Shown one piece after another: positions 9,170-18,617 of a stretch of 64,000 nt of DNA. The stretch spans positions 33,820 through 97,819 of the forward strand of contig NZ_JARXWN010000017.1 of NCBI RefSeq assembly GCF_029892965.1, written 5' to 3'. The position numbers were made by a program, and so were the translations under genes. Under the pieces are notes generated by a model, which saw nothing but the letters and a program-made list of their open reading frames with translations, was not told where the DNA came from and did not search any database. This DNA is from Dysgonomonas sp. PF1-14 (GTDB lineage Bacteria > Bacteroidota > Bacteroidia > Bacteroidales > Dysgonomonadaceae). Position 1 is the stretch's first letter, and each line of letters starts with the position of its first letter.

Positions 9170-11383
9170 ATGAAAAGGATCAAAAGCTTATTGCTAACCA
9201 GTATATTCTGTACAGTATTATTTGCCCAGAACACTAGTCCTGTCTACTTGGATGAAACTCGGCCGATAGAAGAAAGAGTAGAAGACGCCTTGTCGCGTAT
9301 GACCTTAGAGGAAAAAGTAGCCATGTGCCATGCACAGTCAAAGTTCAGTTCAGCAGGAGTGCCACGACTGGGCATCCCCGAAAACTGGGCTACAGACGGC
9401 CCGCATGGTATACGCCCCGAGGTACTCTGGGATGAATGGGAACAGGCCGGATGGACAAACGATTCCTGTATCGCCTTCCCTGCACTGACCGCTCTGGCGG
9501 CTACATGGAACAAAGACATGTCGCTGCTCTATGGGAAGAGTATCGGTGAGGAAGCCCGCTACCGCAACAAGAATATCCTGCTGGGACCCGGTGTCAACAT
9601 CTACCGCACACCCCTCAACGGACGCAACTTCGAGTATATGGGCGAAGACCCTTATCTGGCGTCCATGATGGTAGTACCCTATATACAGGGGGTACAGGCA
9701 AATGGTGTAGCAGCTTGTGTTAAACATTATGCACTGAACAATCAGGAGGTAGACCGCCATACAGTAAATGTAAGTCTGGACGACAGAGCCCTCTATGAAA
9801 TATACCTGCCTGCTTTCAAGGCAGCCGTACAGGAAGGACAGGCATGGGCTATCATGGGTGCCTACAACCGCTATAAAGGACAATGGGCATGCCACAACCA
9901 GTACCTGCTCAATGATATCCTGCGAGGCGAATGGGGTTTTGACGGCGTAGTCGTCTCTGACTGGGGTGGTGTTAATAATACGAAAGAAGCCATCTATCAT
10001 GGGTTGGACATGGAATTCGGATCATGGACGGACGGATTGAGTGAAGGAGCCAGTAATGCCTATGACAACTACTATCTGGCTAATCCGTTCTTAAAGTTGC
10101 TACGGTCTGGTGAGGTGAAAATGGAGGAAGTAGACAAGAAGGTTCGCAATATTCTTCGTCTGGCTTTCCGTACGACTATGGACAGGAACCGCCCCTGGGG
10201 TTCTTTCGGAACGCCGGAACATGCGGCTGCCGGACGTAAGATAGCTGAAGAAGGCATTGTATTGTTGCAAAACAAAAATAATATCCTACCTGTCGACCTG
10301 AATAAAACAAAGAAGATACTCGTTGTCGGAGAAAATGCCATTAAGCCGATGACTGTAGGAGGTGGCAGCTCTTCACTGAAAGCTAAGTATGAGGTAGCAC
10401 CTTGGGATGGCATTGTCAAAAGGTTTTCTTCACTGGCTGAGGTGTCTTATGCACGCGGTTATGTAGGGGATCCTATAAGTGAATACAACGGCGTAAAACT
10501 CAAAAGAGACCTGCATGATTCACGCTCAGCCGCAGAACTGATAGCTGAAGCTACAAAAATGGCTAAAGATGCCGACATCGTGATCTTTATCGGAGGGCTG
10601 AATAAGAGTGACTATCAGGATGCCGAAGGGCATGACCGCAAGCATCTGGAACTGCCATATAATCAGGATAAAGTAATTACTGAACTGTTGAAAGTAAACA
10701 AGAATCTGGTGGTGGTCAATATATCGGGAAATGCGGTTGCCATGCCTTGGGTAAATGAAGTACCTGCCATCATACAATCGTGGTACAACGGTACGGAATC
10801 GGGCAGCGCACTGGCTTCTATACTGACAGGTGATGCCAACCCATCGGGAAAGCTGCCGTTTACTTTCCCTGCCAGACTCGAAGATAATGGTGCACACAAG
10901 CTGGGAGACTATCCGGGAGTCGATAAGGAAGCAACCTACCATGAAGGGCTCTTTGTTGGCTACCGCTGGACGGACAAGGAAAACATCAAACCTCTGTTCC
11001 CTTTCGGACACGGACTCAGCTATACGACATTCCAGTATGGTAAGGTGCAGGCTGACAGGAAGGAAATGAATCAGAACGATAAAATATCATTCTCCGTAAA
11101 GGTAAAGAATACCGGAAGCAGAGACGGAGCAGAGGTAGTACAGCTATACATCGCAGACCTGAAATCGAGCCTGCCAAGACCTCTAAAGGAACTGAAAAGC
11201 TTCGACAAGGTTTTCCTGAAGGCTGGGGAAGAGAAAACTGTGACGTTCTCAATCGATAAGTCGGCTCTCTCTTTCTTCGATGACAAGAAGCACGAATGGG
11301 TGGCCGAACCGGGGGATTTCGAGGCCATCATCGCTGCCTCAGCTAATGACATAAAGGATAAGGTGATGTTTAAACTGAAATAA
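9170..11383 (+). CDS. GH3 family beta-glucosidase
   Basis: The 737-residue enzyme has a short signal peptide (ends near LFAQN) and the three GH3 parts: the N-terminal TIM barrel with the KHYALNNQE motif and the nucleophile Asp264 in GVVVSDWGG, the (alpha/beta)6 sandwich (EEGIVLLQNKNNILPV; LPYNQDKVITELL), and a C-terminal fibronectin-III-like domain starting at FSVKVKNTGSRDGAEVVQLYI. It should trim terminal beta-linked glucose (or xylose or GlcNAc) from oligosaccharides produced by GH5/GH9. The gene is visibly richer in G+C than its neighbours (39 of 60 bases in 9361-9420), suggesting a separate origin. Confidence 0.93.
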   Translation: MKRIKSLLLTSIFCTVLFAQNTSPVYLDETRPIEERVEDALSRMTLEEKVAMCHAQSKFSSAGVPRLGIPENWATDGPHGIRPEVLWDEWEQAGWTNDSCIAFPALTALAATWNKDMSLLYGKSIGEEARYRNKNILLGPGVNIYRTPLNGRNFEYMGEDPYLASMMVVPYIQGVQANGVAACVKHYALNNQEVDRHTVNVSLDDRALYEIYLPAFKAAVQEGQAWAIMGAYNRYKGQWACHNQYLLNDILRGEWGFDGVVVSDWGGVNNTKEAIYHGLDMEFGSWTDGLSEGASNAYDNYYLANPFLKLLRSGEVKMEEVDKKVRNILRLAFRTTMDRNRPWGSFGTPEHAAAGRKIAEEGIVLLQNKNNILPVDLNKTKKILVVGENAIKPMTVGGGSSSLKAKYEVAPWDGIVKRFSSLAEVSYARGYVGDPISEYNGVKLKRDLHDSRSAAELIAEATKMAKDADIVIFIGGLNKSDYQDAEGHDRKHLELPYNQDKVITELLKVNKNLVVVNISGNAVAMPWVNEVPAIIQSWYNGTESGSALASILTGDANPSGKLPFTFPARLEDNGAHKLGDYPGVDKEATYHEGLFVGYRWTDKENIKPLFPFGHGLSYTTFQYGKVQADRKEMNQNDKISFSVKVKNTGSRDGAEVVQLYIADLKSSLPRPLKELKSFDKVFLKAGEEKTVTFSIDKSALSFFDDKKHEWVAEPGDFEAIIAASANDIKDKVMFKLK

Positions 11384-11419
11384 AGGAAATGTAAAAGATA
11401 GGCTTAAAAAAAGAATATC

Positions 11420-12412
11420 ATGAACGAAACATATTTAGCACTCGATCTGGGTGCAACAAAACTATTAATCGGAGAGGTCACATCAAAAGGGGAAATCCTT
11501 AATTCAAAAAGGTATGAAACCGGATATCTCGATCAGCTTTCAGCTTTTTCAATAATGAAAAGGTCACTGGAAGATTACATTTCCACAGTAGGTTGGGCTA
11601 CATCCGCACGCCCCGTTAGTATGGGTGCAGGCCTGATAGGACGTGTGGATAATGGAAACGGAATCTGGTTACAAATCGATCCGAAGCGCTCACAGGCTAT
11701 TTCCTTAGCGGAAGACCTTGCCAGAGTATTCGAGATGCCTTGCTTCATCGATAATGATGTAAAAAGTGCTACCAGAGCTGTCAAGAGATGGGGGTATGGT
11801 CGTCAATCCGACAATTTTATATACATCAATATCGGCTCAGGTATTGCAGCAGGCTTTGTTGTTAACGGCCAGCTTATCAGAGGCAGTCATTTTAATGCGG
11901 GAGAGGTAGGCCATACAAACGTTGGTGTAAAAGCCGGAGTAAAATGTGGATGCGGACGCGAAGATTGTGTCGAACTTATTTCCGCAGGACTGGGATTCGA
12001 TCGTTGTGCCAGATTATTGAGCAAGAATTATAAAACAGCATTATACATTCCCGAAAATGAGAATATAAAAGTGGATGTAAAGGAAATATTCTTCCTTAGT
12101 CAGCAAAATGATCCGCTTTGCGTTCAATTGGTAGAGAATGCAGCTTCTGGCATTGCAAATCTGATCATGAATCTGGTCAGGACAACCGACCCCGATACAG
12201 TTGTACTTGGAGGAGGTATTGTTTCCAACGGATTTCTTTTCCCTAAGATACTCGACAAACTGAATAAAACAACCATACGGTTTGTGTCTAATGGTGTTCT
12301 GTTAACCCAACTTGATCCGAATTACGCGGGCTTACTGGGAGCCGCGACTGTTGCCATCGAAGGATATCAGATGGCTGCAAAAGCACAAAAGAATCATGTA
12401 TTTATAAAATAA
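11420..12412 (+). CDS. ROK family sugar kinase
   Basis: The 330-residue cytoplasmic protein opens with the ROK ATP-binding signature LALDLGATKLLIGEV and contains the family's zinc-binding motif CGCGREDCVE preceded by GEVGHTNV, plus FIDNDVKSATRA and GIANLIMNLVRTTDPDTVVLGGGI. ROK kinases phosphorylate glucose, GlcNAc, ManNAc or allose at O6. There is no N-terminal winged helix, so this is an enzyme and not a NagC-like repressor. It lies 7 bp upstream of an amino-sugar-6-phosphate deaminase gene and near a sugar symporter, so kinase followed by deaminase forms a plausible catabolic pair, making an N-acetylhexosamine or hexosamine its likely substrate. Confidence 0.9.
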   Translation: MNETYLALDLGATKLLIGEVTSKGEILNSKRYETGYLDQLSAFSIMKRSLEDYISTVGWATSARPVSMGAGLIGRVDNGNGIWLQIDPKRSQAISLAEDLARVFEMPCFIDNDVKSATRAVKRWGYGRQSDNFIYINIGSGIAAGFVVNGQLIRGSHFNAGEVGHTNVGVKAGVKCGCGREDCVELISAGLGFDRCARLLSKNYKTALYIPENENIKVDVKEIFFLSQQNDPLCVQLVENAASGIANLIMNLVRTTDPDTVVLGGGIVSNGFLFPKILDKLNKTTIRFVSNGVLLTQLDPNYAGLLGAATVAIEGYQMAAKAQKNHVFIK

Positions 12413-12419
12413 CAACCTC

Positions 12420-13154
12420 ATGGCATTAAAAATAACAATAGCCGAAAATGAAGCCGAATTTGACCGTATGGCAGCATGGCAAATCATCAGGGAAATGCTG
12501 GTGAACCCTAAAGCTGTGATCGGATTAGCAACAGGACGAACAACAAAAAATATGCATCTGATTGTAGGTGATATATATAAAGCGAACCCTTTTGACACAT
12601 CAAGTATTACCTTGTTCGGTCTGGATGAAGTTACAAATGTGCCTCGTGAGTACGCCGGCGCTTGTTATACAATGCTGAAAAACGAAATAGTAGAGGCTCT
12701 AAAAATAAAAGATAAAAACTTTATCATCCCCCCTACTCTATCTGATAATTTCGAAAAAGAATGCAGAATCTTTCAGTCCGAACTTGAAAAAAGAGGTGGT
12801 ATAGATTTACAGATATTAGGTCTGGGCACGAATGGACATCTTGGATTTAATCAGCCGGGAACTCCTTTCGGACAGGAAACATGGATTTCTAAAATGGACG
12901 AAGAACTGGAAGCCCGTATAAGAAAAGAAACGAACACCCCTCCGGAAAAAGAATTGGGAGGAATAACCTTAGGACTTAAAAACATTATGCATTCGCGCAA
13001 AATACTTCTGGTCGCAAAAGGTGAAGCAAAAGCCAGTATTGTAAAAGAAATGCTCTATGGATCTGTTACGCCTGATGTTCCGGCTTCAATATTGCAACTA
13101 CATCCGAACTGTGAATTCCTACTGGATAGGGAAGCTGCAAAATATATAACATAA
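12420..13154 (+). CDS. amino-sugar-6-phosphate deaminase/isomerase (NagB/AgaI type)
   Basis: The 244-residue cytoplasmic protein shows the NagB/RpiA/SoxS-fold markers: GLATGRTTKNMHLI near residue 38 (phosphate-binding loop), LFGLDEV (the Asp that starts ring opening), and LGLGTNGHLGFNQPG with the active-site His. The downstream block GGITLGLKNIMHSRKILLVAKGEAKASIV and PASILQLHPNCEFLLD resembles galactosamine-6-phosphate deaminase AgaI at least as much as NagB. It converts hexosamine-6-phosphate to a ketose phosphate plus ammonia. It lies between the ROK kinase (7 bp) and the symporter (13 bp). Function as a deaminase is likely; GlcN-6-P versus GalN-6-P is not resolved. Confidence 0.85.
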   Translation: MALKITIAENEAEFDRMAAWQIIREMLVNPKAVIGLATGRTTKNMHLIVGDIYKANPFDTSSITLFGLDEVTNVPREYAGACYTMLKNEIVEALKIKDKNFIIPPTLSDNFEKECRIFQSELEKRGGIDLQILGLGTNGHLGFNQPGTPFGQETWISKMDEELEARIRKETNTPPEKELGGITLGLKNIMHSRKILLVAKGEAKASIVKEMLYGSVTPDVPASILQLHPNCEFLLDREAAKYIT

Positions 13155-13167
13155 GAATCTAATAATT

Positions 13168-14487
13168 ATGAATATACCCGAAAAACAAATAAATTATATA
13201 GGGCCTTTTATTACATTGGTTTTCCTGTTTTTTGTCGTAGGATTCCTTACTACGGCGAACGGACAATTTCAAGGGCCGCTTAAGGCTGCATTCCTTGAGG
13301 GAGCAGCCGATCTGAAAAATACATTTGCAACACTTATTACATTTTCATGGTTTTTAGCATATCCTCTGACCGGAAGTTTGGGTTCTTCATGGGTGACAAA
13401 ATACGGTTATAAAGGTACTCTGGTCAGAGGATTGTTTATCATGATAATAGGACTACTCATATTTTTTCTTTCTTCATGGTTCACAGTCCGGTTTCCGGAA
13501 GCTAAAGTACAGATAGCCTCAGCATCCGTTCCCTCGGGATTCTTCATTTTTCTGCTCGGCTCGTTTGTTGTAGGAGCTTCAGCAACCATCTTGCAGGTTG
13601 TTATCAATCCATATCTTGTAGCCTGCACTGTAAAAGGCACGCAACCCATCCAAAGGTTGGCTATAGGAGGTTCATCAAACTCGATAGGTACCACAATAGC
13701 TCCGTTCTTTGTAACAGGCATTGTTTTCGGAGGGCTGGCAATGGAAGAAGTACAAGTCAGCCAGTTGATGACTCCGTTTCTGGCATTAGCCGGAATCATG
13801 CTGATAGTTACATTTATCCTCACCAGACTATCTTTACCCGATATAGAAGGTACTAAAGCAGAAGCCGGAGAAAAACTGGAAAAAAGTGTCTGGTCTTTCA
13901 GCCACCTTACATTGGGTGTTATCGCCATATTCTTTTATGTAGGTGTTGAAGTAGCTATCGGAGCTAATATAAATCTGTATGCAATAGAGCAGGAAAGCCT
14001 ACATGGTGCGTTTTCTTTTTTCGGCAATAGTTCACTTACTATTTTCGGTATTAATTTCGCCATTCCTGCGCTCATGGCTACCCTTTATTGGGGCGGCATG
14101 CTTATAGGACGGCTTGTAGGCAGTTCGTTAAGCAAGATACCTCCACGCGTACAATTAGTGACAACAACTGTTTCAGCTACAATACTTACCATTCTGGCTA
14201 TTGTGATGAACAATCCATGGCTACTGGTTGCTGTCGGACTTTTCCATTCCATTATGTGGGGAGCTATATTCACCCTTTCCATTGCCAAGCTGGGAAAATA
14301 TACTTCGGTTGCTTCCGGTGTATTTATGATCGGTGTTGTCGGAGGAGCGATACTCCCGCTTCTGCAAGGAATGCTGGCAGATGCTATCGACGGCTGGCGT
14401 TGGACATGGTTTATAGTTATCTTTGGAGAATTGTATATGCTGTTTTATGCATTAATAGGTTCAAGAATCAAACAATCAGCAGAATAA
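13168..14487 (+). CDS. FucP-like MFS sugar:proton symporter
   Basis: The 439-residue integral membrane protein has about twelve hydrophobic helices. FucP/GluP-family features include an N-terminal FFVVGFLTTANGQFQGPLK segment, FSWFLAYPLTGSLGSSWVTKYGYKGTLVRGL linking helices 2 and 3, VINPYLVA (the conserved NPY), and the second-half repeat YWGGMLIGRLVGS. These carriers bring fucose, glucose, galactose or GlcNAc across the inner membrane with a proton. The gene follows the deaminase by 13 bp and precedes GH18 by 9 bp. It probably imports the monosaccharide phosphorylated by the ROK kinase. Confidence 0.88.
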   Translation: MNIPEKQINYIGPFITLVFLFFVVGFLTTANGQFQGPLKAAFLEGAADLKNTFATLITFSWFLAYPLTGSLGSSWVTKYGYKGTLVRGLFIMIIGLLIFFLSSWFTVRFPEAKVQIASASVPSGFFIFLLGSFVVGASATILQVVINPYLVACTVKGTQPIQRLAIGGSSNSIGTTIAPFFVTGIVFGGLAMEEVQVSQLMTPFLALAGIMLIVTFILTRLSLPDIEGTKAEAGEKLEKSVWSFSHLTLGVIAIFFYVGVEVAIGANINLYAIEQESLHGAFSFFGNSSLTIFGINFAIPALMATLYWGGMLIGRLVGSSLSKIPPRVQLVTTTVSATILTILAIVMNNPWLLVAVGLFHSIMWGAIFTLSIAKLGKYTSVASGVFMIGVVGGAILPLLQGMLADAIDGWRWTWFIVIFGELYMLFYALIGSRIKQSAE

Positions 14488-14496
14488 AATAACATC

Positions 14497-15525
14497 ATGA
14501 ATTATCTAAAAACAATCACTTTAACAATAGTTTCTTTACTGCTTTTCTCTTGCACTTCTACCAAAACAGCAGAGAATACCAATAATAAAAAAGAAGAAAA
14601 AATAGTGCTGGCTTATGTCACATCATGGAGTAAAATAATGCCCGATCCGAATTATATAACTCATATCAATTATGCATTCGGACATGTTACCAATACATTC
14701 GACGGGGTACGTATCGACAATGAAGACCGATTACGACAACTGGTCGGACTAAAAAAGCAAAAACCATCATTAATAATCATTCTTTCCATTGGCGGATGGG
14801 GAAGCGGACGTTTCAGTGAAATGGCAGCAGATGAAAATTATCGCCGTTCGTTTGCTAAAGATTGTAAACGGGTAGTCGACGAATTTGGTCTCGATGGCAT
14901 CGACATCGATTGGGAATATCCTACTGCCAATATGGCTCAAATATCTGCTTCTCCTGCCGACAAGGACAATTTCACACTGATGATGAAAGATATACGTGAA
15001 GAGATAGGCAAGGACAAATTGCTTACTCTCGCAACAGTTGCCAGTGCAAAGTACATCGATTTCAGAGGTATCGATCCATATATAGATTTCGTGAACATCA
15101 TGTCCTATGATATGGGTAATCCCCCTTACCACCATTCAGGGTTATACCGCTCGGAACATACGGCAGGAACTTCTGTAGACGAAGCGGTAAAAGCACATGT
15201 GAATGCAGGTGTACCTTTGAGCAAGCTTGTTATGGGAATACCTTTTTATGGACGGGGACGAAAAGAAGTCGGAAATTTCAGCAACTATAAAAACATTATC
15301 ACCCTCAGCAATTTTGAAAGAAAGTGGGACGATGTAGCGAAAGCTCCATATCTTAGTAATGATTCTATAGATTTCGTCTGCGGATACGACGATCCTCGTT
15401 CTATTGCCATTAAATGCCAGTATATAAAAGATAATGCGATGCTAGGTGCAATGTATTGGGATTATGCCGGAGACGACGATGAAGGAACGCTTCGTAAGGC
15501 GGTGTATAATGGACTGAATCAATAG
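14497..15525 (+). CDS. GH18 family chitinase/endo-beta-N-acetylglucosaminidase, lipoprotein
   Basis: The 342-residue protein has a lipoprotein signal (LLLFSCTST) and a GH18 barrel: KIVLAYVTSWSK at strand 1, SIGGWGSG at strand 3 and the catalytic DxxDxDxE motif as DGIDIDWEYP with Glu140 the proton donor. FVNIMSYDMGN and AMYWDYAGDD supply the Tyr/Asp and late Trp typical of chitinases. Substrate-assisted hydrolysis implies an N-acetyl group next to the scissile bond. That fits with the ROK kinase, deaminase and symporter just upstream, and supports an N-acetylhexosamine in the target glycan. Confidence 0.92.
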   Translation: MNYLKTITLTIVSLLLFSCTSTKTAENTNNKKEEKIVLAYVTSWSKIMPDPNYITHINYAFGHVTNTFDGVRIDNEDRLRQLVGLKKQKPSLIIILSIGGWGSGRFSEMAADENYRRSFAKDCKRVVDEFGLDGIDIDWEYPTANMAQISASPADKDNFTLMMKDIREEIGKDKLLTLATVASAKYIDFRGIDPYIDFVNIMSYDMGNPPYHHSGLYRSEHTAGTSVDEAVKAHVNAGVPLSKLVMGIPFYGRGRKEVGNFSNYKNIITLSNFERKWDDVAKAPYLSNDSIDFVCGYDDPRSIAIKCQYIKDNAMLGAMYWDYAGDDDEGTLRKAVYNGLNQ

Positions 15526-15553
15526 CCCCCTGTTTCCCCCAAGGGGGACTTTT
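15526..15553 (+). terminator. possible weak hairpin after GH18
   Basis: CCCCC at 15526-15530 (or the C-run at 15536-15540) can pair with GGGGG at 15543-15547, and TTTT follows. It lies in the 42-bp gap between GH18 and GH9. It may attenuate transcription; two competing pairings and a short T-run make this uncertain. Confidence 0.35.
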
Positions 15554-15567
15554 ATAAAAAAGCAGAT

Positions 15568-18027
15568 ATGAGAAAATATATTGTTATTATTATCTTTCTT
15601 TTTTTAACGGCCTTGCCTGTATTTGCACAGCAAGGATTGACGACCGATAAAGAACTCGAAAAAGATATTATCCGTACAGGGGTAATTCATAGCCCGTTGG
15701 AGCTGGATGATTCAAAATCAGCAGAAACAATTGGTTTGCAAAAGAAAATATTATACAGCGAACTGCTAAGTAAAACCAATGACCTCACTGGTTGGACACA
15801 ACATGGATTCGGTAATATAAGCTATTCGACAGAAAAAACAGTTTCTGAAAAAGGCAGTATAAAATTATCTTATCCGACATATACCGGAAAAAGGGCGAAG
15901 GGCTCTCCATCCGATCCTGATTATGCAACTTATGGGCATGCTGGTATTAGTTTTGATACGAAAGGTGCTGACTGGGAAAAATTCAACAGAATAGCATTCT
16001 ATATCTATCCCGATTGCGAGGGAGCAAGAGTGGTAAACATAAACCTCTCAATTGAAAATAGGCATACACCTGACAAAGAAGGTTATAACCGCCAATCGGG
16101 TTCACATCTGATCAATCTGGTAAACAAACAGTGGAATAAATGCTACCTCGATATAGACGAATATCAGCGGGATAAAATCATGAAGATAAGTTTCGGAGCA
16201 TCGCTGAAGGGAAAAGACCGAACAACAGGCGATTCGATGATATACTATTTCGATAAGATCGAACTACAGCAGATTGAAAATCCGGAAATAATCAGCGGTT
16301 GGACGCCGGGAAAAGATAAAATAATCTATTCCACAAGCGGCTACCTGTCAGGGGATAAAAAGACTGCTATAATTAATATTGATAAGCATAACAACTCTTT
16401 TGTACTCATAGATACACAAAACAATAAACTTGTTTTCGCCGGCAAAATAAAAAAACAAAAGACGACGACAGGTGAATTTGAGATTCTGGATTTTTCAGAC
16501 TTTAAGCAAGCCGGCTCTTATCGTTTGAAAGTAGGCGAAATTATAACTCCACCATTTCAGATCGATGACAGGATATGGGATAATTCCCTCTGGCGTGTAC
16601 TTAATTTTATATTCTGCCAACGCTGTGGATACCCTGTACCGGGAAAGCATGGTACATGCCATACAGACCTTTGCTCGAAACATGATGGTAAAATGATCTC
16701 ATATGCCGGAGGCTGGCACGATGCCGGAGACCTTTCGCAACAGACACTACAAACAGGAGACGTTACTTTTGCCTTGCTGGAATCATACAATAATCTGAAA
16801 AATAAGAATGAACTTCTGGCAGCCCGTATGCTTGAAGAAGCCGAATGGGGACTGGAATTTATTTTGCGAAACCGATATGGAGATGGTTACAGGGCAAGCA
16901 GCATGGGATTACTTATCTGGCAGGACGGAACTTTCGGCACACTGGACGATATTTCAAGTGTAAGGGTTCAAAATATTTCTTTCGACAATTTCCTGTATGC
17001 CGGATATGAGGCCTATGCTGCCCTGACTATCGACAGAGACCCGATGTTACAGGAATACCTGACAAATGTAGCAAAAGAAGATTTCCGGTTTGCTCTGGAA
17101 AGACATAAAAAGGACGGATTCGGCGGTTTCCTGCATTTCTATGAACATAGCTACAATACATCGGAAAGCCAGTATATGGCAACTATTTCGTGGGCAGCAA
17201 GTATGTTATACAAACTGACAAAAGATTCATATTATGCACTGAAAGCGACTGAATTTATCAACTATACTCTCGACTGTCAACGAAAAGAACCAATCGGTGA
17301 TACGGACAAAATAAAAGGATTTTTCTATTGTGATAAATCAAAGAAAGTGATTGTTCATTACAACCATCAATCACGCGAACAAATCTATATGCAGGCAATG
17401 ACCTTGCTTTGCGAAACACAGCCGAATCATTCCGATTACAAAAAATGGGAAGAGTCTATCAGGCTTTATGGCGATTATCTGAAAAATTTGACAAAATATA
17501 CTGCTCCTTACGGGATGATAGCAAGCGGAGTTTACCATATAGACGAGCCAAAAGACGAAGTGAGTTTCCAGCATTCGCACTTGTTTACCAGCGGTAACGA
17601 AGCCAAAGAGTTTGTAAAACAACTACAAAACGGTGTACGATTGGATAATGAGCATTATCTGAAACGGTTTCCTGTGGGCTTTGGTATTTTCAATGGAAAT
17701 AATGCAGTCCTTTTGTCAATGGGGAAAGCTGCGGCAATCTGCGGCAATTTTTTGAAAGATGAAGAACTACTGCAAATCGGACGAGAGCAATTGTATTGGG
17801 TAGTTGGCAAAAATCCGTTCGGACAATCGATGATATACGGCGAAGGATATAACTATCCGCAAATGGATACCTTCTCTTCGGGAGAAATGGTTGGCGAAAT
17901 GCCTGTCGGTATTCGTAGTTTAGGTAATGAGGATATCCCCTACTGGCCTCCGACTAATAATGCTACCTATAAAGAAGTGTGGATAACTTCGGCAGGAAAA
18001 TGGCTGACATTAATAGCTGAATATTAG
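15568..18027 (+). CDS. GH9 family endo/exo-glucanase with N-terminal Ig-like domain
   Basis: The 819-residue exported protein has a signal peptide ending PVFAQQ. A first region (about 50-235) is a carbohydrate-binding-like sandwich (WEKFNRIAFYIYPDCEG), followed by the CelD-type Ig-like domain (about 250-330), then the (alpha/alpha)6 GH9 barrel. Catalytic Asp residues are in AGGWHDAGD (Asp385, Asp388), and the acid is probably Glu803 in YKEVW near the C-terminus. The segment WVVGKNPFGQSMIYGEGYN is the usual late GH9 motif. GH9 enzymes invert beta-1,4-glucan bonds; some members are exo-beta-glucosaminidases, which the amino-sugar context makes a real alternative. Confidence 0.92.
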   Translation: MRKYIVIIIFLFLTALPVFAQQGLTTDKELEKDIIRTGVIHSPLELDDSKSAETIGLQKKILYSELLSKTNDLTGWTQHGFGNISYSTEKTVSEKGSIKLSYPTYTGKRAKGSPSDPDYATYGHAGISFDTKGADWEKFNRIAFYIYPDCEGARVVNINLSIENRHTPDKEGYNRQSGSHLINLVNKQWNKCYLDIDEYQRDKIMKISFGASLKGKDRTTGDSMIYYFDKIELQQIENPEIISGWTPGKDKIIYSTSGYLSGDKKTAIINIDKHNNSFVLIDTQNNKLVFAGKIKKQKTTTGEFEILDFSDFKQAGSYRLKVGEIITPPFQIDDRIWDNSLWRVLNFIFCQRCGYPVPGKHGTCHTDLCSKHDGKMISYAGGWHDAGDLSQQTLQTGDVTFALLESYNNLKNKNELLAARMLEEAEWGLEFILRNRYGDGYRASSMGLLIWQDGTFGTLDDISSVRVQNISFDNFLYAGYEAYAALTIDRDPMLQEYLTNVAKEDFRFALERHKKDGFGGFLHFYEHSYNTSESQYMATISWAASMLYKLTKDSYYALKATEFINYTLDCQRKEPIGDTDKIKGFFYCDKSKKVIVHYNHQSREQIYMQAMTLLCETQPNHSDYKKWEESIRLYGDYLKNLTKYTAPYGMIASGVYHIDEPKDEVSFQHSHLFTSGNEAKEFVKQLQNGVRLDNEHYLKRFPVGFGIFNGNNAVLLSMGKAAAICGNFLKDEELLQIGREQLYWVVGKNPFGQSMIYGEGYNYPQMDTFSSGEMVGEMPVGIRSLGNEDIPYWPPTNNATYKEVWITSAGKWLTLIAEY

Positions 18028-18074
18028 CATATTGATATTAAGAGTTGTGCCCGACACAAATAAGGGATTTGACA

Positions 18075-18545
18075 ATGAAAAAGAACACTATTTTTACTGC
18101 ATTTATAGGTATAATTACTTTGTTTTTTATTACTATTTTGCCAACTTCGAGTATTCAGGCACAATCACAGAAAACGAACCCGACTGTTGGAGTATGGAAG
18201 CTTGTATATCCGGCAATAGCGATGACGGGTAATCAGGCGAAGGTTAAAATCATTACAGAAGGGCATTTTATCTGGACACATACATACGATAATGTGATTG
18301 TATATTCGTTGGGAGGAACCTGCTCTTTTGATGGCGAAACGTATAGCGAAGAAGTGCAATACGGAGTCGAAAACATGAGAAGCCTCATAGGCGGAAAGGC
18401 TTTATATAAAGTTCAATTTGAGGACGGAAAGATGCATTGTATCGGAACTTTCGGACCGGAAAAGATTGATGAAATATGGGAACGAGTAAAAAAAGAAGAT
18501 ACTACAGAGTCACTCCCGATGCTAACATCTTATCTGCACCAGTAG
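18075..18545 (+). CDS. small exported protein, lipocalin-like
   Basis: I take ATG 18075, which directly precedes a Lys-rich signal sequence (MKKNTIFTAFIGII, cleavage after IQAQS); an upstream in-frame start would add ten residues with no signal character. The mature part has WKLVYPAI, FIWTHTYDN, YSEEVQYGVENM and YKVQFEDGKMHCIGTFGPEKIDEIWERV, an all-beta pattern like the small periplasmic lipocalin-type proteins (DUF4488-like) common in Bacteroidetes. It ends 72 bp before the first ThuA gene. The role is unknown; ligand or sugar binding would be speculation. Confidence 0.6.
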   Translation: MKKNTIFTAFIGIITLFFITILPTSSIQAQSQKTNPTVGVWKLVYPAIAMTGNQAKVKIITEGHFIWTHTYDNVIVYSLGGTCSFDGETYSEEVQYGVENMRSLIGGKALYKVQFEDGKMHCIGTFGPEKIDEIWERVKKEDTTESLPMLTSYLHQ

Positions 18546-18617
18546 GGGATCATTTCGACCGAAAAGAGGTTGAAACTGATAGCCGAATATTGATTATACA
18601 TCTAAAATTTAAAATAT

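Noticed and set aside
9350..10000. Long minus-strand open frame (about 216 codons) inside GH3
   Set aside because: It lies wholly opposite a GH3 gene with intact motifs, is Cys/His-rich with no domain, and reflects the high G+C of that gene.
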